Shown in pieces: positions 36,627-48,553 of a stretch of 64,000 nucleotides of DNA. This DNA is from Thuidium tamariscinum (Eukaryota; Streptophyta; Bryopsida; Hypnales; Thuidiaceae): contig OX344755.2 of assembly GCA_947034885.2 (NCBI GenBank), positions 2,172,501 to 2,236,500 on the forward strand, read 5' to 3'. The notes under the pieces are model-generated. The model was not told where the DNA came from. It saw nothing but the letters and a program-made list of their open reading frames with translations, and searched no databases. The stretch's first letter is position 1, and the number at the start of each line of letters is the position of its first letter. The position numbers and the translations under genes are program-made.

Positions 36627-36803
36627 TGCGCTTGCAGTATTGAGAATTCCGCAACAGGGGAGGGACACTGTAATGCTGTTTCACAGCAACTTGGATTCGA
36701 TGTCATAAATTGAGTTGCGCTTGCAGTATTGAGAATTTCGCAACAGGGGAGGGTACTGTAATGCTGTTTCACAGCAACTTGGATTCGATGTCATAAATCG
36801 AGT
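36627..36803 (+). repeat. 89-bp tandem duplication just upstream of the TFIIIC5 start codon
   Basis: Two adjacent units, 36627-36715 and 36716-36803, are nearly identical, differing at about five positions. Each contains a perfect hairpin TGCTGTTTCACAGCA. The second copy ends only six bases before the ATG at 36810, so both probably lie in the 5' UTR or core promoter. Confidence 0.9.
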
Positions 36804-36809
36804 TGGACC

Positions 36810-39800
36810 ATGGGAATCATCGAAGGAGGCAGCGCCAGCGGGCTGCTGCCGAACGATCGCGTTTTTGCTGTGAATTTTCCGGGGTACCCTATTTCGCTTG
36901 AGAGAACCACGCAGGCCCTTGGAGGAGAGGATCGCATCGCAGAGGTATGGTCTTTTGTGAATTTTTTAGTACGTTAGATGAGAACGTTTTTTCTATGTTC
37001 AGCTTTTAATTCTTTTTGGACCAACACATGTATTTTCGCAATATGATCAATTAATTGGCCATTTGTAAACCATGAATCCTTGATCCTTTAGGGTTTAATC
37101 GTCGCCTCGTTCATTCATTCATTCATTCATTCATTCATTCATTCATTCTTGTGTTATTGACCAATGCTCACAGACCCGGTCGGCAGAGGGCAACTACTTG
37201 GAGCTGAAATTTCGACCTGAGGATCCTTGCGCACACGCTGCATTTGGTGAATTGTCTCAGTCGTCTGATCTTTTGTTACGTATCAGACGAAAACGGTACA
37301 AGAGCCTTCTCCCGAGCGAAGAAGCTGTGACAGGTCCCAATTCAGGCATCGGTGATGTTCCTTCCGAGGACAATGCAGATGATTTCGAGACGAGTGCAGA
37401 CATTGTTGCAAGAGTAGAGCACTCGTACAATTTCGACGGTTAGTCTTTTCTTTTTCTTTGCCCTTCAGTATATGAGTTAGAGGATACTCTTATCGTCAAT
37501 TTTAGCGTGCAGGAGTGTGCTTTCATTGGGTTTAGGGTTTAGAGCTCACTGGAAAATTGCTTTGGTTACGAGAGACGAACTGTCTTAACATCAAATTTTT
37601 TTATCACTTTGTATGAATTTCTTATGCAATCTCAAGGTGGGAGTTTGTAGACTTCAACAGCTGATAGTAGACAACCTCAGGTCAAACATAATATCAGTTG
37701 CTTAAGACATCTAGGGAACTGATGCCCACAGTACTTTCTAATTGAAAGCCAACCAAATGTATGTATAGTGATTTGCTGTTAGTAACAGGGGTCTGTATTT
37801 CAGACGGAATTGGGTCCCTGTCAGTGTAATGTTCTCTACCTTAATCCTGCAAGGACCAAGGATTCGTGGTTTTCAAGTCATCATATTGGTTGATCATATT
37901 CGATAGACTTTTAATTCAATGGGAATTTTTTATATTACTAGATTGAGTGAAGAATACTGCATGTGTCTGTTAAAAATTACAATCAACGGAACGAATAAAA
38001 ATCTTTATATGAACTCCTCAAAAGTCTTTAGACCAAATATGGATTCTTGGTCCTTAGGGTTAAAGCTCACCTTGAAACCTGACAAACATACATCGTGAAA
38101 CATATATATTTCCTTTTCGCATTATCGTCAAGAATTACAATCATTATCTAGCCAAACCTCATGTTCCAGTTGTTGGGAGTGTCTACAAGTCTTTGTTTCG
38201 ATTTTAGGAGGGAGTTAGCAAGTGAATATAGTACGGTTCAACCTTCAGCTGGAATTCATTCTGATCTAATCCAATAGCAACCTATCATTGCCTTGCATGC
38301 TGGAGGTGCAATCTGTGGCTTCTCTCATCGAGTATATGGAAGCTCCTGTAGCGATTTGCTCTAATAAAGGTCTAAAATTGCGTTGTGAAGGTATGGCGGA
38401 TTACCAGTACGTGTTATCTGTGCATGCGGATGTTGCCAGACGTCGTCAGAAGCGGCAGCGTGAGAAGCAAGGCTTGGGTATATTTTTGCGTCATCGCCTA
38501 GAACGTTGCAAAGCCTTGTGCTGATTTTTATTTTTGTTTTGAATTTAGTTTCTCGTTCTTAATGTTTTGATTCTTCTCTACATCATTTATTCTTATGTTA
38601 GAATTGCAATGTCCTCATATTCGGCATCAATAACTAGTGTGATACACGTTTGCTTCATTTCATATGAGCACATGGGCCTAGACACACATCATCACAGAAA
38701 ATACGTGGAACATACAGACGCCCTTGTGTCTTCTTATATCTAGTGCATTACCAAGTAAGGCATATCCATCACTTTTAACAGCGTGAGCATCTTCATTAAG
38801 CATTGAAACTTTTTGTATGCAGGAAACTTGATGGACGTGGAACAGGACGAACTTATGATGCTCGTACCACCTCTCTTCTCCATCAAGGACATGGCTGAGG
38901 AGACTGTGTACTTATTTTGACCCTTTGAATTTGCAATAATAATTTTGACCAGCTTCCTACATTGAGAGAAAGTTTTTTTGTTTTTCTTAATGTGGTTGAC
39001 TTCATTTTGTCAATCTACTGTTTTGGTTTAGTTTTATTTAAGTTGAGGCTTTGCGTTTCGGTTCTCTTGAAGGTTGCGCCCGTCGGATTTTGTTAGCAAA
39101 AGGACAAAAAGAAAGCATGGGAGTGACACGCCGGTAAAATCGCAGGTATGATGCAGGTCTTACTTTGAGTCTTGACTAGCAAAGTTAATATCCTGCAGAA
39201 CTGTCAAATTGGTGAATGTTACAGTCTATGATTTACTTTCTGCAAACGGTGATCTCTCTCCCTTAGGTAATGGCACCAGTTCTTTCTTTTCTGCTTCTCT
39301 CTTGGACTGACGAAATTTAATATTTCCATAAGTAACTTGCAAAGAGGACCAGCAGGAACTAGTTTTGGGATACGTAGGTTGATGGGTCGAAAGTTATACT
39401 CAACCATACGTAAGGGGTTCTCTATTCTTTACAGGCCTGGCATGATGTCAAAGTAAGGTATTTTCTAATAAATTGAAGGCATTAAATATGCAGGCAAATT
39501 TGATGCCGTGCTTTGCAGTGGACTTCAAGATTCCAGATATCCTCACAGTTGGCTGACATTTTTGTATTTAAGTGATGCAAGAATCATTTGAGCATGTCCA
39601 CATTTTCGTGTATACTAGTCGAAAAACTTCCCTCCCAGAAAACTTTGCTTCATTAATTTGTAAGCCCTGCCAATTCTAATGCGGCTAGGTTTTCCTATTA
39701 CACTATTGCGGGTGGGTTTCCTACTAGATTTCGTTCGACTGTTGCTGTTTCTTAGAGAGTCATAATTCATTGTTGTACAAATGCTAGGTCGTCCTGATGG

Positions 39801-42800
39801 TGACTATGGAAGAGTGTCTCTGCCTTCCGATCGATATTATTTGCTTTCTGTAAGCTTAGATGAAGCGAGAAGACGGCACCTTGGGGTATAGATGGTACTT
39901 GTACTGATTCAGTTTTTAGTTTTTAGTTTTGTTTATGGAGTTCACATCTGTGACTGTGTCAATATTGGAGCTGTCAACTAGTGGAAAACGCCCTCGAGAT
40001 GTATTCCAAAAGCCTTGCTGCGTCAAAGCCTGTCAATTGTAACGTGGCTAGGTTTTCTACTAATATATGAGAATTAAGGAGTTAGCTAAATATAGCTTTG
40101 TTAATGCTAATTCTCCACTCTGATCCTGTGTGTGATCCATATTTCTTACAATATCTTTTATTCCCTTTTATTCCCTTAACTGTATCACACAAGTCCCAGC
40201 ACCACTGAAGTGGGAGGATCAGCTTGTAAGAAACTCTATGGAGTACAACCTGACGGCAGCTACAGTCCGGCTTTTTGAGGAGCGACCTATATGGGCAAAG
40301 CCCACCCTCCTTGATCGTCTGGCTGAATTTGGGGTAGTTATTGCGGAAGCTCATGTTAAGAGGTGTGTCATCTGATGCTTTTTTTTTCCTGAATGACACC
40401 CTTTGTTTGTGGATTATGATGCTGGATAATTAGTGAGTTTAACACTTTGTTCTGACGTTGTGGCTCTAGTGCAGGCTGCTCTTCAGGACAGGATATTACT
40501 TTGGCTACGGGCCGTTTCGAACTCTGTGGATTAGGAATGGATACGACCCTCGAAGAGATTCAGAATCTCGTTTGTATGTTATGAACCCTTTTACACCCGT
40601 TTTCAACTTTTCATCGCTTAACCTCTGATGGCCAAAATGGCCGCTTCTATATCTAAAAATATAGGAGTTGAAAAATTCATTTTGGATTGCAACAAAATGT
40701 ATCAAAAGAAATCTTGAAGAAACTGTATTCTACATGTCTGAACGGTAGAATAAAATGTTTAGAATATTCATATGATCAACCATTTGCTTTCAAAGTGTAT
40801 TTTGTAGTTTTAGATTGGGCACTTAAGGGTCAACTACTTTATTTTGTGTCTCCCGGTTCTTTCGCCAACCAGCAGCGTTATAATACGATGCCCTTGATAG
40901 AAATCTAAGACTCGTTCAGATCCTGATAAGATATTTCCTGCTCTTTAATTGTGATTTGGTTTTGTGAGGGTCTATTAGTGGTTACTAAGATAGTGTCTTT
41001 CCGTGGTCGCTTTGGATGCGCAGTTCTGTTTGATGATTTGTACTGGCGTTTATTTATTATTCACGATCCTATGTTTTTCAGGTACCAGATGATGGATTTT
41101 CGAATTCCTCGAACTTTGAAGGATGGTACCAGTGGCCCTGAGAGGCCAAGTGCTAAAGACAGGTTCGTGATTAAGAATATTTAGCTCGAACGATTTCAAT
41201 GGAGTGAAATGGGATTGTCTTTCAATGGTCGACCTGCTAAATTGCCCTCTCGTCATTGCCTTAACTGATTTCCAAAAATAACCGAGAATCATTTAATCCT
41301 GTTTTCGCATGTGAAGTATTGTAACAGTTTTGAGTGGATTTGTGCAGTGGACCTGCATGGAGGGATATATGCTCCTTTAAAGTAGCACCTGTCAAAAAAT
41401 TCTCTTTTCTACAACTTTTTGATCTAGAAGATGACTATATTCAAGAACAGATACGAAAGCCTCCAGAGAGACCATCTTGTAGTGTAAGCCTCTCCCACAT
41501 TTCCTTGCATGTATGCTCTTATACTATCTGTCAATGGAACAGTGGGACACTGGCTAATACTCATCAAGCTTTGTGAATGGTTCCTCAGGAGTACACAGGG
41601 TGGTTTTCTCAGAGTACATTGAACCAACTACGAGACCATATACGAGCTCGCTTCATGGGACTTATGCCTGATGAACCTGCACCAGAATTGCAAGGCCTCC
41701 CGCGCACCTCATGGGCACCATCGTTGAAGACTGTCACCTGGAAAGACAACGAGGATGCACCTAATACTGATGTAGGCCCTCTTTATGACCAAGTTCCTGC
41801 GTCAGCCACTCATGCTGTTGAAACAGGTATTGGACAGAATCTACTACTACACTACCATCCAATTCCTGGTAGTTTTGTTTCTATCTTCGGAAACCACAAT
41901 TGCAACATTGTAAGCGTTGAGCATATATGCTATTATTACACAGTTCGATTTTAATTTTACTTGTTAGCAAACCGAGGAGGATTCCAACGTACCGAACAAT
42001 GCATTATTCGGATACTATATGTAAAAGTTATAAGGGGTTCAAAGTTTCATTTATTGATGATCTAGAACCGACACGAGCCGTGACGTTGAGGTGGTGCACT
42101 TTCTCAAAATTACGTACTCAAAATATGAACTCGTTGTTCAAGATTTTGGAGGGTCACATTTAGGAAGTTTGTGCAATTGTGTGACTAGTTACCTTACATG
42201 CTCAAGCTAAACATGGAATATCCACTTTGGAAACATATTTTTACATATTCTTTCTATTGTTACATTTTGTTACCTTCCTTGAAGCTTCCTCCAAAAGCAT
42301 TTACAACTCTTATAGATATGGAAGCTGTTGCGTTTGGCCATTTGGGCACTTGGGATTACGTGCGAGATCTTCCGTTGTGAGCATGAAATTGGTCGTTCAA
42401 CATTATTCGTGCGATTTTATTTCGTCCAGATTGTGGATAACTCTTGGGGTTGTACTTTTTATTTACAGATCATACTTTGTGCAAATGATGCAGGAATTGG
42501 GATACAGACCCCTTCTGAACTTACTTTCACGCCTTTGCCCGATACTCTCTCTCTGGAGGAGCCAGAACCAGAGCCTGAACCTGAGATTGAAAATGACGTT
42601 GAGATCCCTGCAGCAGAAGCCGATTTAGAGGCAGATGCTGCTGTTGCTGCAGAGATACAAGCTGAGGAGGAAGAAGAGGAAGAGTCTGATGACGATGAGG
42701 TTTGCTGGTCATTTCACTCGGCATCTATTTTTCAAGGCCTCAATATATATATAGTTTTGTTTTTTGTTTTTTGTTTTTTTGTTTTTTTGAAGTCCTTTTG

Positions 42801-43819
42801 TCAAGATATAGTCCATCAAAGTCATGAAAGATTATGTTTCCCTAAGATTTGAATCGTATAATTATTTATTGATTCTTTGTTTTGTAGGAAGAGGAGGAAG
42901 AAGAGGAGGAAGAGGAGGAAGAGGAAGACATGGAGATACCACCACAGTCTCAGGTACATTTCCCAGCAGAAATTGCTTATTTTTGGACTTGGGATCGATT
43001 GAAGTTAGGGGACCCATTTACAGAGGGGGTCTCTTTTCCTTGGCTTGAAGAGTCTTCCATTTACAATGCAGTGTCATCTAAACACTTGTAAGAACTGAGA
43101 TACTTCTAGGTTGAATCTATCAAAGATGCTTTGATGAGATACATTGTAGATGCAATACTCTTGGTTTAATGGTAATCTGAGCTGGTCATTGTAACCCTAC
43201 TGCTTCGTACTTCATGTTTAAAACTTATTTATACTACATCCAAATAATACATTTTTTAGTGTGTTGGAACGGTCTCAAAAATGTGCACAAAAGATTGCCA
43301 TATAAATATTGGAAACCACTCAAAACAGCTGAATACCATGTAAATTGGGTCCCTACCGTAGTGTACTTTCCACACCTGATTCTTCAAATTTTGTGGGTCA
43401 CTGAGCGACTGGAGATTGCATGTGCAGGATGGAGACCTGGAAGCTGGTAAGCTACGCCAGAGCTGTGCTGTATGTGTGTCATTCTTGCTATTGTAATACT
43501 CATAATTAACAGATATTTGTCTTGTAATCTAGACCCCAAGGCATCAGGTTTTGTTTTTGGTTGATAATTGTGCGCAAACATCTGTCGCCTCCTTTTCGTA
43601 ATTTTACCTTTTGTTACTTCTTCTTCAGCTTCATTTTCTGACTTGCTTGGACTTGCATTATGAACAGATGAGATGCCTGATGGTTTTCTCAAAGAGCTTC
43701 TCAAGAAATTTCCCTTCGGCCAAGGCTATGATGGAGAAGCCGAAGGGCTAGATGGAGCTGATGAGGATGATGCTGAGTATGCCATTTATGAGCAAGCTGA
43801 TGACGAGGACGACGATTAG
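36810..43819 (+). CDS. GTF3C5: General transcription factor IIIC subunit 5 (TFIIIC tau95/Sfc1 family)
   Basis: Fifteen exons join in phase to a 618-residue protein: 36810-36944, 37174-37438, 38391-38477, 38823-38907, 39073-39145, 39494-39536, 40191-40362, 40475-40573, 41082-41162, 41348-41483, 41589-41826, 42494-42699, 42888-42953, 43428-43446 and 43668-43819. The N-terminal half has the family's barrel region (FPGYPISLERTTQALGG, LLLRIRRKRYKSL, FDGMADYQYV, LVPPLFSIKDM, LRPSDF). The middle carries the Tau95 DNA-binding domain (LKWEDQLV, EERPIWAKPTLLDRL, YYFGYGPFRTLWIRNGYDPR, YQMMDFRIP, about residues 235-390). The C-terminus is strongly acidic, with a glutamate run in exons 12-13 and a DEDDD end. 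This subunit helps TFIIIC bind the A box of tRNA genes. Thirteen introns are GT-AG; intron 6 fits a U12 AT-AC intron. Exon 14 has only 19 bases. Confidence 0.9.
37114..37148. repeat. ATTC microsatellite in TFIIIC5 intron 1
   Basis: A run of about eight perfect ATTC units lies in intron 1. A similar run occurs at about 54700-54740. Confidence 0.9.
37595..37870. repeat. Dispersed repeat in TFIIIC5 intron 2
   Basis: This is the diverged counterpart of the intronic sequence at 2120-2440, sharing GAATTTCTTATGCAATCTC, GATTTGCTGTTAGTAACAGG and a GGGTCCCTGTC stretch in the same order. Confidence 0.5.
39537..40190 (+). other. Probable U12-type AT-AC intron of the TFIIIC5 gene
   Basis: The intron starts with ATATCCTC immediately after AAG ATT CCA G (U12 AT-AC donor consensus ATATCCTT) and ends in AC at 40190. 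A branch-site match TTCCCTTAAC at 40171-40180 (consensus TTCCTTAAC) puts the branch adenosine 11 bases before the acceptor, the spacing expected of U12 introns. This is the only junction found that keeps the frame between VDFKIP and VPAPLKWEDQL; no GT-AG pair restores it. Confidence 0.78.
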
Positions 43820-45964
43820 GATCTTAGTAGATGTCACAAGCTTATGTCTGCTGCAGAAATTTGACTCTGTTTCATTTTAGGTGTTCACTTGACTGCATCT
43901 AGGTTAGCATAATGCCAAGTCCAGTTTTCAGGGCAGATTTGTCACCATTCTATTGAATAGTCAGAAAAACATTATAACTCATAATGCAAACCCTTTTTCG
44001 AAAAGTATAGATGCGGACGTTTGTGATGACCTATTAGACTTGGCATGATATCTCATTATGCTCTCGAGCATTATCTAGTCCATTTTCTTGCCATTGTTAG
44101 CTAGCTAACTTATTTCAATGAACGGTGTGTGCATTGTGAATGTTTTCTAGTGCTTGCATCATTATTGATTTGTATATTTTAGAATTATTATTGGTATTCA
44201 TTTCTCAAAGGTGAAAGAGAAAGTACAAGATGTATTATAGAATAGAACTTTTATAAAGAGTTGGGTTGGGACTGGTCTATGTCAAAAGTACCTATTTGTA
44301 ATAACTCTTAAGCATTTTAGCTTTGGATATGGGAATTTTGTTGAGAAATTTAGCTCTATGTGTGCAAACATAAGGGTGAGGAAGAACACAAAAATTAAAA
44401 TTAAATTAAAATTTTCAAGAATCAATTTTTTATTCAATACAAATGTGGATTTTTTATTTAGATTCATTCTAGTCATAGACTCACCTATTACAATTAGCTT
44501 TGGCAATTCTCCATAAGCAAAGAAGGAAGTGAGATGAGGTGAGAAGATGAGAAGGTAGAAACATAGAATCTCTTTCAATAAGCAATGTATTCAACTGTTG
44601 TCCACAATAGATCACCATGTAAAGCCAACATGGAGGTTGTCCAAAATAGGTACTTCTACCTTAATACATTTGATTAGGGAAGGACATTTGCATTCATGAT
44701 ATTTGTATGTGAACCAAGCCAAGACCAATCCCACACATTACATTAGAGAAGAAGGTCATTTGCATTTTTAATGTTTGTATGCAAGCTAGGCTAGGACTAG
44801 CAATCAATATTACTTTAGAGAGGTTGCTTATTAGAAGTTCTATTGTAATAGGAAGTCAATTATTTTTTTATCTTAAGAATTCTAATTTTCTCATTATGTA
44901 ATTTTCTTCTAATTCTAATGATTAATTTTGATTAATAATTTGAGTTCTTAGGAATTCAAGAATTCGAGAAAGGTTGAAATATGTCATTAGAACTTCAAGT
45001 AACCACTCATATAATGACTTTCAAAATGTTTTGTATACTTACAAAAAATTGTCCTAACTAAATGAAAGATTAGATTTTTTTCAACTTTTTTTGGATATGT
45101 TGAGGTGTAAGTAGTACACTTACATAAAATGATTTTTGAAATATTTTGAATAAAATTTAAACGTTCTTAAAATTTATTTTCAACTAATTGGTGAATTTCT
45201 TTCAATACTAGTAGAAAATCTTCTACAATTCTTAAATAAGTGTAAATGAGAATTCTTTTTTGGAATATTTTTGTAATAAAATTTATGATTTTGAAAATTT
45301 CTTAGACATTGTGTAAAATATTGTATTATTGACTGAAATATGACCATGAATATTTTCGTTCTTTTATAATATAATCAAAGATCTCTAAAAATTTGTGAAA
45401 ACTTTGAAAAGTGTATAAAATGTTTATATCTTATATTTAATTATTTGTTTGGAAATTTGTGCATTGATTATTAAAAACATAACTATAGGAGGTGATATTT
45501 TAATCAATAATAATCCATACAATAAAATTCTAGAATTCTTAAAAGTTTTACTATGAATTTTCAAAAAGAATTCCCATTCTACTAATTAAAGAATCTTGAA
45601 GATTTTGTACACAAATTGAAATAAAATTTTACCAACAAATTTGAGCTAAATTTTCATTCAAAAATTTTCAAAATCATTTTATACAAGTGCAGTATTTGTA
45701 CTTCAACATATCTAAAATAAGCTAAAAGACTCTAATTCTTCAATTAGTTATGATAACTTTTGAAGTATAGAAAAACTTATCAAAGCTACTATGGGACTTG
45801 AAAGAGCACAAAAAAGAAAATTCCTACGTTTTCTTCAAAGTAAATATTCTTTGTTGGCCCACCTTTTGTAGTAGGATTTAACATCCTCCCATTTGGGAGT
45901 TGGTAACCATCTTTCTTCAACTTTGCCCTCTTCCACTGAAATTTTACTATAAGAAACCTACGTT
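43820..45964. other. 3' flank of TFIIIC5 and AT-rich intergenic DNA
   Basis: The first few hundred bases are the probable 3' UTR and terminator region. The rest is AT-rich with no credible gene or clear element ends. Confidence 0.5.
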
Positions 45965-47181
45965 CACTAGAAGAAAATTGGGGCTTCTACAACTACGGTT
46001 AACAACTAGTTTTGTAGTTGCATTACATGTTTGCAACTGGGTGAGAATTTGGAGTCCACAGTTGCAGTGGACAAGTCATAGTAATTGCAATGTAGTTGCA
46101 AAACCAAAAAGATTGTTTTTCATTAGGTAGCCTATGTGGAACTTCATCGATGAACTCTTCTAACGTGGAATTTGCTTTTGTACATGCAACTTGTTTGCAA
46201 TTTGTGTGCGATTGCTTTGCAACTAGTTTGTGATTAGTTTGCAACTAGTTTGCAACTAATTTGTGACTTGTAGATTTATAGATTTTCAAATTTTTTTAAT
46301 CTTAATGATTGTAGATTTCAGAAATTTAATCTCAATGTTTTGTATATTTTAGAATTTTAGATCTAGTTTTTTTTAATTGATCAAATTCAAATATTGATAT
46401 TAAATAGATTTCACGAGTTTACAAAACTTTAAATTTCACAAGTTTTTAAAAATTTTATACTTTAAATATTTGTAGATTTCTATAGAAATTTACAAATTGT
46501 AAAAAATCTACAAGTATAGAAATGTTATAATTATAATATTAAACTTCATTATTTAAAGATGCTATAATTTACTGTTCTTATTCATTCAATCTAATGGTAC
46601 TCTTGACAATTGACATGGGACCATTGATATAAAACTTGATCTAATTGTTTTCTAGTTATGTTCCAACCATCTTCTAATTGCATTCTAGTTGTCTTTTAGT
46701 TGCATTCTAGTCGTTTTCTAGTTGTATGTTAGTAGTTCTCTAGTTAAAGTCTAGTGATTTTTTTTTAACTATAGTTTCTTTCTAGTTGAATTTCAAACAT
46801 TTTCTAGTTGCATCCTAGTTGCAAACTAATTGCATTCAAGTTGCATTTTAGTCAAATTTATATTACATACAACTATAGTTTGACATGAACTTTACAAAAC
46901 CTAAAGTGATCCATGTCAACAAGTGTGATGAATCTTGGATGTAGAATACCTCACAAAAATTCTTTTGTTATGTACATTCTTGTAACCCTAAACTTCAACT
47001 ACAACTACTTTGCAACTACATGCAACTCGAAACTTCAATTTACAACTATTTTGCAATTACTTGCAATAGTGTGAATATTAAATTTGGTGCAAATATAGAG
47101 GGTTGTAGTTTCAGGGAAGTTGTGTGTAGAACACATAGTTGCATTTCAGTCGGTTGTAGCAGATGCGATTTTCTTCTAGTG
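45965..47181. mobile_element. 1,217-bp non-autonomous CACTA element, reverse orientation
   Basis: The ends are CACTAGAAGAAAATTGGGGC and the complement of CACTAGAAGAAAATCGC, with a 3-bp target-site duplication GTT at 45962-45964 and 47182-47184. Reverse complemented, its right end matches the left end of the 17174-18187 element through the CAACCGACT, ACTACAACCCTCT and TTTGCACCAAATTTAAT blocks. It is therefore the same family inserted in the opposite orientation. Subterminal TAGTTGCAA motifs abound. There is no transposase. Confidence 0.92.
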
Positions 47182-47196
47182 GTTTTAAGTAATGAT

Positions 47197-47349
47197 CCCT
47201 AATTTTTTTAAACGGATTTTAGGTGATATCAATGTTTACAACCCAATGTTTTTATAGCAACATTGATGTTATATTGGATGTTCTTGTTGATATAAAAACA
47301 TTGGGTTGTAAACATTGACATCACCTAAAATCTGTTTAAGAAATTAGGG
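47197..47349. mobile_element. 153-bp fold-back MITE
   Basis: Arms of about 60 bases are near-perfect inverted repeats: the left begins CCCTAATTTTTTTAAACGG and runs through TTTACAACCCAATGTTTTTA, and the right ends CTTAAGAAATTAGGG-like. The loop is about 30 bases. The transcript or single strand would form a long hairpin. No clear target-site duplication was seen. Confidence 0.75.
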
Positions 47350-47389
47350 CTCGTTACCTAAAACATGGGTTTCTTATTTCTTACAATGT

Positions 47390-48480
47390 TTTCTGCAATT
47401 GCTCCATTCTTGCATTTGCGCATCAACAATATTGTACATTTGCACATTGTGATTATCAATTATACCTTGTAAGAATGGAAGACAACAAAACAAAGTCCAA
47501 TTTCAAGGAAAATGCACACCCACATCACCAACGGTGTCTAAAGAAAATAGAAGACAACGATACATAGTTCCATTTGAGTGAAAACAACAACTACGGCGTA
47601 GCTTGCATAGCATTGAAAGCAAAGGAATTGGAGCAAAAAAGGACCTCCACAACTTAAGAAGTCCAAAAGCAATTGCAGCCAAATTGTAGTCAAATTTAAA
47701 TTACATGCAACTTCAATTTGATACATTGAACTGTATAGAACGTAAAGTTGTCTATATTGGCAATAGTGATGACTATTGGATGTAAAAACCTCAAAGTAAT
47801 TCTTTTGTTATATTCTTGAAATCCAAAATTTCAATCTACAGCTTTTTTGTAACTATATGCAACCAAAAACTTCAATCTACAACTACTTTGCAACTACTTT
47901 GTGACTACAATATATTGTATACATCAAATTTGGTGCAAATACAAAAGATTGTAGTTGTAGGACAATTGCATAGGATATATAGTTGCATTTGAGTCGATTG
48001 TGGCGGACATGATTTTCTTCTAGTGAATTCACATTAGTTTTTAAAGCTCTTAGTCTTTGAACCTTAATCATCCACTAAGGAAAAGGTTGTGGCGGATATC
48101 TATTGTAAGTGCCGTGTTTGAGTTTGGAGAATTTAAGAATCTAGAATCTAGATTTTTGTAGTGAAGAGGGAATGCATGCAAAGATGAACATTTTGACGGA
48201 ATGGAAGGGTGAATTTAACTCATGGGTCCATCAAATCCTTTCTATGACTTTGCTTTTTGGTTATTTTTGTTTTGTTTTAGGTTTGTTGCGATTGGATGAA
48301 ATTCGCAGAGAGAGAATTTGATTCATTCACTGTTATTGATGTGCAACTATAGATGAGGGTCAAAATTGCTAAAATTCAAGCTAAAAAAAACATAGACAAG
48401 GCTGTTGTGTATAAGCAATTTCATCTCCAATAGGTGCAATTACGATTTTCTAGTCTGAACTTCTTGTACAACATCTACAC
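47390..48480 (+). pseudogene. Decayed 5' part of a duplicated SEC20 gene, interrupted by a CACTA remnant
   Basis: The segment 47420-47675 aligns with 58495-58760 of the intact SEC20 gene, including both duplicated start-codon units (now ATAGAAGAC and similar) and the stretch GTCCAAAAGCAATTGCAG against GTCCAGAAGCAGATGCAG. After a CACTA fragment, 48028-48420 aligns with SEC20 intron 1 through exon 3; AATTCAAGCTAAAAAAAACA corresponds to CTTCAAGCTAAGAAAAACA. The copy has lost its start codons and reading frame. Changes are mostly C to T and G to A at former CpG sites, consistent with methylation-driven decay. It lies about 11 kb upstream of the intact gene in the same orientation. Confidence 0.82.
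47676..48027. mobile_element. Truncated CACTA element (right end only)
   Basis: The right end is the complement of CACTAGAAGAAAATCATGTC, and the preceding 340 bases match the right part of the 45965-47181 element in the same orientation. The left end is missing: the sequence passes directly from SEC20-like exon 1 into CACTA sequence near 47676, so a deletion removed the left part with some of the SEC20 copy. Confidence 0.75.
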
Positions 48481-48553
48481 CTTCAAAAAGAACTAACTCA
48501 ATCTTTATTAGCAAATGTCAATTCCCAAGGACAAATTCCTTCATATCTTTTAT

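Noticed and set aside
39494-40362. Conventional GT-AG splicing of TFIIIC5 intron 6
   Set aside because: The available GT donors (CTCACA|GTTGGC, TTTGCA|GTGGAC) and AG acceptors leave the frame broken or introduce a stop; only the AT-AC pair keeps phase and has a branch site.
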